Shown: one piece after another, positions 60,500 through 64,000 of the stretch
How positions within the stretch are numbered: the first letter of the stretch is position 1
Layout of the letters: each line of letters starts with the position of its first letter
NCBI GenBank assembly: GCA_003255025.1
Contig: QANY01003934.1
Location: 806,001-870,000 of the forward strand
Source of the DNA: Datisca glomerata
Lineage: Eukaryota > Streptophyta > Magnoliopsida > Cucurbitales > Datiscaceae
Direction: 5' to 3'
DNA: 64,000 bases
The notes under the pieces: model-generated
What the model was told of the DNA's origin: nothing
The model's database searches: none
Seen by the model: only the letters and a program-made list of their open reading frames with translations
Translations under genes and position numbers: made by a program

Positions 60500-60830
60500 G
60501 AAGAAAGGATGAGTTAAAAAATCAGAGCGGATAAGAAAAGAAGAGATCAGAAAGTTGAAAAGAGCTCAGAAAACTCAGATCAGAAAAACTCAGAAAGCTC
60601 ATACCAGAAGAGTTCATACCAGAAAAGTTCATGAAGCTTAGATATAAAAGCTCATAAGAGCTCAGAAAGTTCAAAAGAGCTAAAAAAACTCAGATAAAAA
60701 AATCTCAGAACAGAGGAGCTCAGAAAGTTTAGAAAAGCTCGTAACGCTCATACTAGAAAAACTCATAAAGCTCAATTCAGAAGAGCTCAAAAAGCTAAGA
60801 TAAAAAGGCTCATAAAATACAAAAGGCTTC
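60500..60830. repeat. Degenerate AGCTCAGAAA array
   Basis: AGCTCAGAAAG, AGCTCATA and AGATCAGAAAA words recur every 15-25 nt over about 330 bp with no fixed period. Confidence 0.8.
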
Positions 60831-62114
60831 AGAAAATTTGAAGTCAAAGCTTCAGAAAAGTCAAAGTCAGAGATTCAGAACGGAAAAGTTGAATTTCATA
60901 TCAACGAAGCTTTAACTCTTCAGAAAAGAAAAAGTTAGAGTGTTAGAATTTCAGAACAGAAATTCGTTATAAAAGAAAAAAGAGTTAGGAAGGAATTTCA
61001 GAGTAAAAACTTCAGAGTAAAAAGCTACATAAAGAAGACCACATTCAAACCTCTTAGGGAGGGAAAAGTCAAGAAAGCTGCCACTTAAACGTTTTAGAAC
61101 GGGTAAACCAAGGAGACTACGTTCAAATATTTTAGAACGAGAAAACCAAAGAAGGGAAAGCTATGACTTAAGCAAATTCAGTCATTCAAAAGGAATTTAT
61201 GAGTTCAGGAAAATAAAAGATGAACAAACAACGAGAACGAAGACATACTGACTACGGGAATAGAGACATCGTGATGATGTGAACAAATATGTCTTAACAA
61301 TGGAAGCGAAAATGAGAATGTAAATGGAAACTAAAACAAAAAATTTGGAAGCAAAATTACATGGCCAGTCACGTAATCATAAGGATATTAAAGTATACTT
61401 TATGGAGAATTTTATGAAATTCAAGTTGAGTTCCATATCAAAAGTATTGTAATCTTCGTACAAGAAAGTAAACTTAATCACATCTTTCAAATTTAATTTA
61501 TTTTTAAAATGTATAGACTTATATAGCATATCATATATCTTTAAAAAGTTATAGATGTCTATTGCTTGAAGAATTTTGACCTTGATTTGAAATTCTTAAG
61601 AAAAAATTAGGACGATTCTCATGGAGGCTGCTTAGGAAAGCTGATTATGTAGAATAATAAATTTTGAAAAATAAAATGTATTTACTGGAATCCAACTACA
61701 TGGTGAATCTTACATCATCAGAAAGATACAAAAGTTTACTTATTGAAGAATTTAGCGGAATTCAATTTGGAGATTTCAATCAAAAATTACGATAATTTTG
61801 GTACACGCATCACTCAGAAAAGATACAGATATATACTTCTTGAAGAATTTTGCAGAACTTGATTCGGAGCTCTCGAACAAGAGTTATTATAATTTTCATG
61901 AATGTTGTTCAAGAAGATAGATTATGCAGAACAAACAAATTTAAAAATTATACAGCGTCAATTGAAGCTAATTTAATGGAGGATTATATACTATCGGAAT
62001 CATATGAAAATCAACTTTTAGAATAATCTTACAGAATTTGATATGGAGCTCTCAATCAAAACTTATGGCATGATAATGTGTAGGCTGTCAACTCTCTCTC
62101 TTTTTTGACAATAG

Positions 62115-62600
62115 AACTATGGGCATAAGTCTTTGGGATGTGCAATTCATAAGTCCTACTCTCAAAAGGAACTAAGGGCGTAAGTCCTTGGGTGGGGTAG
62201 TTCATAAGTTCTAGTCTCAGAATGAACTAAGGGCGTAAGTCCTTGGGAGGGGCATTTCATAAGTTCTACTCTCAGAAGGAACTAAGGGTTAAGTCCTTGG
62301 GAGGGACAATTCATAAGTCTTACTCTAAAAAAAAATTAAGGGAGTAAGTACTTGGGAAAGGCAGTTCATAAGTCATACTCTCAGAAGGAACTAAGGGCGT
62401 AAGTCTTTGGGAGGGGTATTTCATAAGTCCTACTCTCATAAATAACTTAGAGCGGAAGTCCTCAGGAAGGGAAATTCTTAAGTCTTATTCTCAGAAGGAA
62501 CTAAAGGCGTAAGTCATTGGGATGGGCAATTCATACGTCCCACTCTCAGAAGAAAATGAGGGCGTAGGTCCTTGGGAATGGTACTTTGTAAGTTCTACTC
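62115..62600. repeat. 55-bp tandem array, about nine copies
   Basis: The period is seen from the word ACTAAGGGCGTAAGTCCTTG at about 62171, 62226, 62281, 62336, 62390, 62444, 62500 and 62555. Each unit also has TTCATAAGTCCTACTCTCAG. Copies differ by scattered substitutions. Confidence 0.9.
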
Positions 62601-62890
62601 TCAGAAGGATATCAAAACGTGGTCATGGTTTCACTAAAGGAGCCTAAGTCCTTGGGAGGGTCTACGTACGCCGCTCTTAAAAGGAACTTGAAATAGGGCC
62701 ATGGTTCCACTGAAGGAGCCTGAGTCATTGGGAGCCTGAGTCATTTGGAGCCTCTACGTACGTCATTCTCAGAAGGAAAGTGAAACAAGATCATGGTTCC
62801 AGTAAAGGAGTGTAAGTCCTTGGGAGCGTCTAAGTACACCGTTCTTAGAAGGAAATTGAAACATGGCCATGGTTCCACTGAAAAAAAGGC
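62601..62890. repeat. Derived array of 76-93 bp, about four copies
   Basis: Units contain CATGGTTCCACTGAAGGAGCC, CCTTGGGAG and TCTACGTACG. It shares the AAGTCCTTGGGAG core with the 55-bp array before it, so it is probably a rearranged derivative. Confidence 0.8.
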
Positions 62891-62899
62891 CAAGTAGAA

Positions 62900-63720
62900 A
62901 AACACGTAAGAGATGAAACAAAATGTAAGAAGGAAAATTAAATTTCTGAAGAACGGAAAAGGAAACATCTTCAGGACGGGAAAGTCTGGATAAAGGAAAA
63001 AGAAATGTCTTTAGAACATAAAATGAAAGAAGTTGAGGAAAAACCTTCAGCTCAATAAGAAAAGAAGAGTTGAGTAAAGAAAGGCAGAAAAGAAGAGCTG
63101 GAGAACGGAAAATGAAATGTCTTCAGAACGGGAAAGTCTAAAGAATGAAAAAAGAAACGTCTTCAGGAAGGGAAAGTCTAGAGAACATAAAAAGAAATGC
63201 TTTCAGAACGGAAAATGAAATATCTTCAAAATGGGAATGTCTTCAGAACGGAAAAGGAAATGTCTTTAGCACGAGGAAGTCTGGAGAAAGGAAAAAAAAT
63301 GTCTTTATGTCTTCAAAATGGAAAATGAAATGTCTTCAGAACAGGAAAGTCTTAAGAATGAAAAAGAAAACATCTTCAGGTTGGGAAAGTCTGGAGAACG
63401 AAAAAATAAACGTCTTAGTGTCTTCATAATTGAAAAGGAAATGTCTTCAGAACAGGAAATGCTGAAGAACGGAAAAGGAAACATCTTCAGAATAGGAAAC
63501 TCTGGAGAACGAAAAAGGAAATGTCTTAACAATGGGAAAATCTTCAGAACAAAAAAAGAAATGTCTTCAGAACGGGAAAGTCTGAAGAATGGAAAATGAA
63601 ACATCTTCAAAATGGGAAAGTCTGGAGAACGAAAAAGGAAATGTCATAAGAACGAGAAAATCTTCAGAACAGAAAAGAAAAGAAGTTGAGAAATGAACTT
63701 CAGAATTGAAAAGAGGAGAA
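62900..63720. repeat. Array of GAAATGTCTTCAGAACGGGAAAGTC units
   Basis: Units of about 40-45 bp combine ATGTCTTCAGAACGG, GAAAGTCTGGAGAACG and AAAAAGGAAA, with variable order and length. Frames such as 63145-63429, 63318-63599 and 63305-63610 (minus) are open only because the repeat lacks stops, and are not genes. Confidence 0.85.
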
Positions 63721-64000
63721 GTTGAGGAAAGACCTTCAGCTCAGTAAAGAAACATTGAGAAAAGAAGAGATGAGTAAATAATGGCAGAAAAGAAGAGCTA
63801 AAGTATGGAGCTGAGCAAAAAACGGCCAGGAGTAAAGGAAAAGAAGCGAGAAAAGGAAGGAAAATTTTGAAAGCATTAAAAGAAAATAAGGAAACGAAAG
63901 AAACTCTACCAATAAGTCCGTAGTAAGGAAAATGGAAATAATTCTACCAATAGAAGTGGGGCATCAAACTCAAGCTCCTGTAATAAAATTATGAAACGGT

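Larger units (their letters stand above)
59345..64000 (+). mobile_element. Probable non-autonomous LTR-type element full of tandem arrays (incomplete)
   Basis: 59500-60240 has LTR-like organisation: a promoter-like CCTATAAGTACAAG near 59966, then a pyrimidine-rich leader and a GAGAGCGAGAG stretch at 60244. A short frame at 60280-60486 (MLKTTLNAPINNKSDNRNGN...) has no recognised domain. Several tandem arrays follow to the window end. No gag or pol motif was found, which would fit a LARD/TRIM-like or Tat-lineage derivative, but no LTR pair or primer-binding site is proven. Confidence 0.35.

Noticed and set aside
63145..63610. Overlapping frames of 93-101 codons on both strands
   Set aside because: They are open only because the GTCTTCAGAACGG repeat lacks stops in these frames.

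Overview
This window reads as nuclear DNA of a flowering plant, most likely a eudicot. It is AT-rich, has one spliced plant transcription-factor gene, and is otherwise dominated by Ty1/copia LTR retrotransposons in different states of decay, plus solo LTRs, MITE-like elements, degraded endogenous pararetrovirus (Caulimoviridae-like) sequence and long islands of short-motif repeats. No bacterial-type operon, CRISPR array, rRNA or tRNA gene was seen. The species cannot be named from the sequence.

Layout. 1-2318: intergenic with a degenerate short-repeat patch. 2319-3892 (minus): a two-exon Cycling DOF Factor gene, the only convincing host protein gene, with a GA microsatellite just upstream. 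4330-6598 and 15865-16910: one repeat-rich block, split by a degraded copia element (copia A, 6599-15864, matching LTR pair, near-identical target duplications). 16911-19226: no recognised gene, but one microRNA-like foldback. 19227-24145 (minus): copia B, the best preserved element, with LTRs, primer-binding site, polypurine tract, 5-bp target duplication and a single gag-pol frame broken only by three stop codons. 24151-28869: AT-rich intergenic DNA with two related foldback MITEs and a hexanucleotide repeat. 28870-38510: copia C, whose gag-protease-integrase block is present three times head to tail before one RT/RNase H block; its 5' LTR carries an 849-bp MITE-like insertion. 39113-40250: island of an interrupted palindrome (CTACTTGAA...TTCAAGTAG). 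40731-46472: a large inverted repeat whose two arms are degraded copies of a caulimovirid reverse transcriptase/RNase H region; one arm is split by a 1386-bp solo LTR with a perfect CTTCT duplication. 46674-56916: two nested, truncated copia elements between direct LTR-like repeats. 56917-59340: unassigned. 59345-64000: probable non-autonomous LTR-type element filled with several tandem arrays, running off the window.

How it fits together: the CDF gene is a predicted photoperiod/circadian regulator; the other coding sequence belongs to selfish elements. The window mainly records repeated insertion, nested insertion, internal tandem amplification and inverted duplication next to one functional gene. 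The most unusual structures are the tandem gag-protease-integrase array of copia C, the palindromic pararetrovirus-derived locus, and the repeat islands built from short palindromic motifs.
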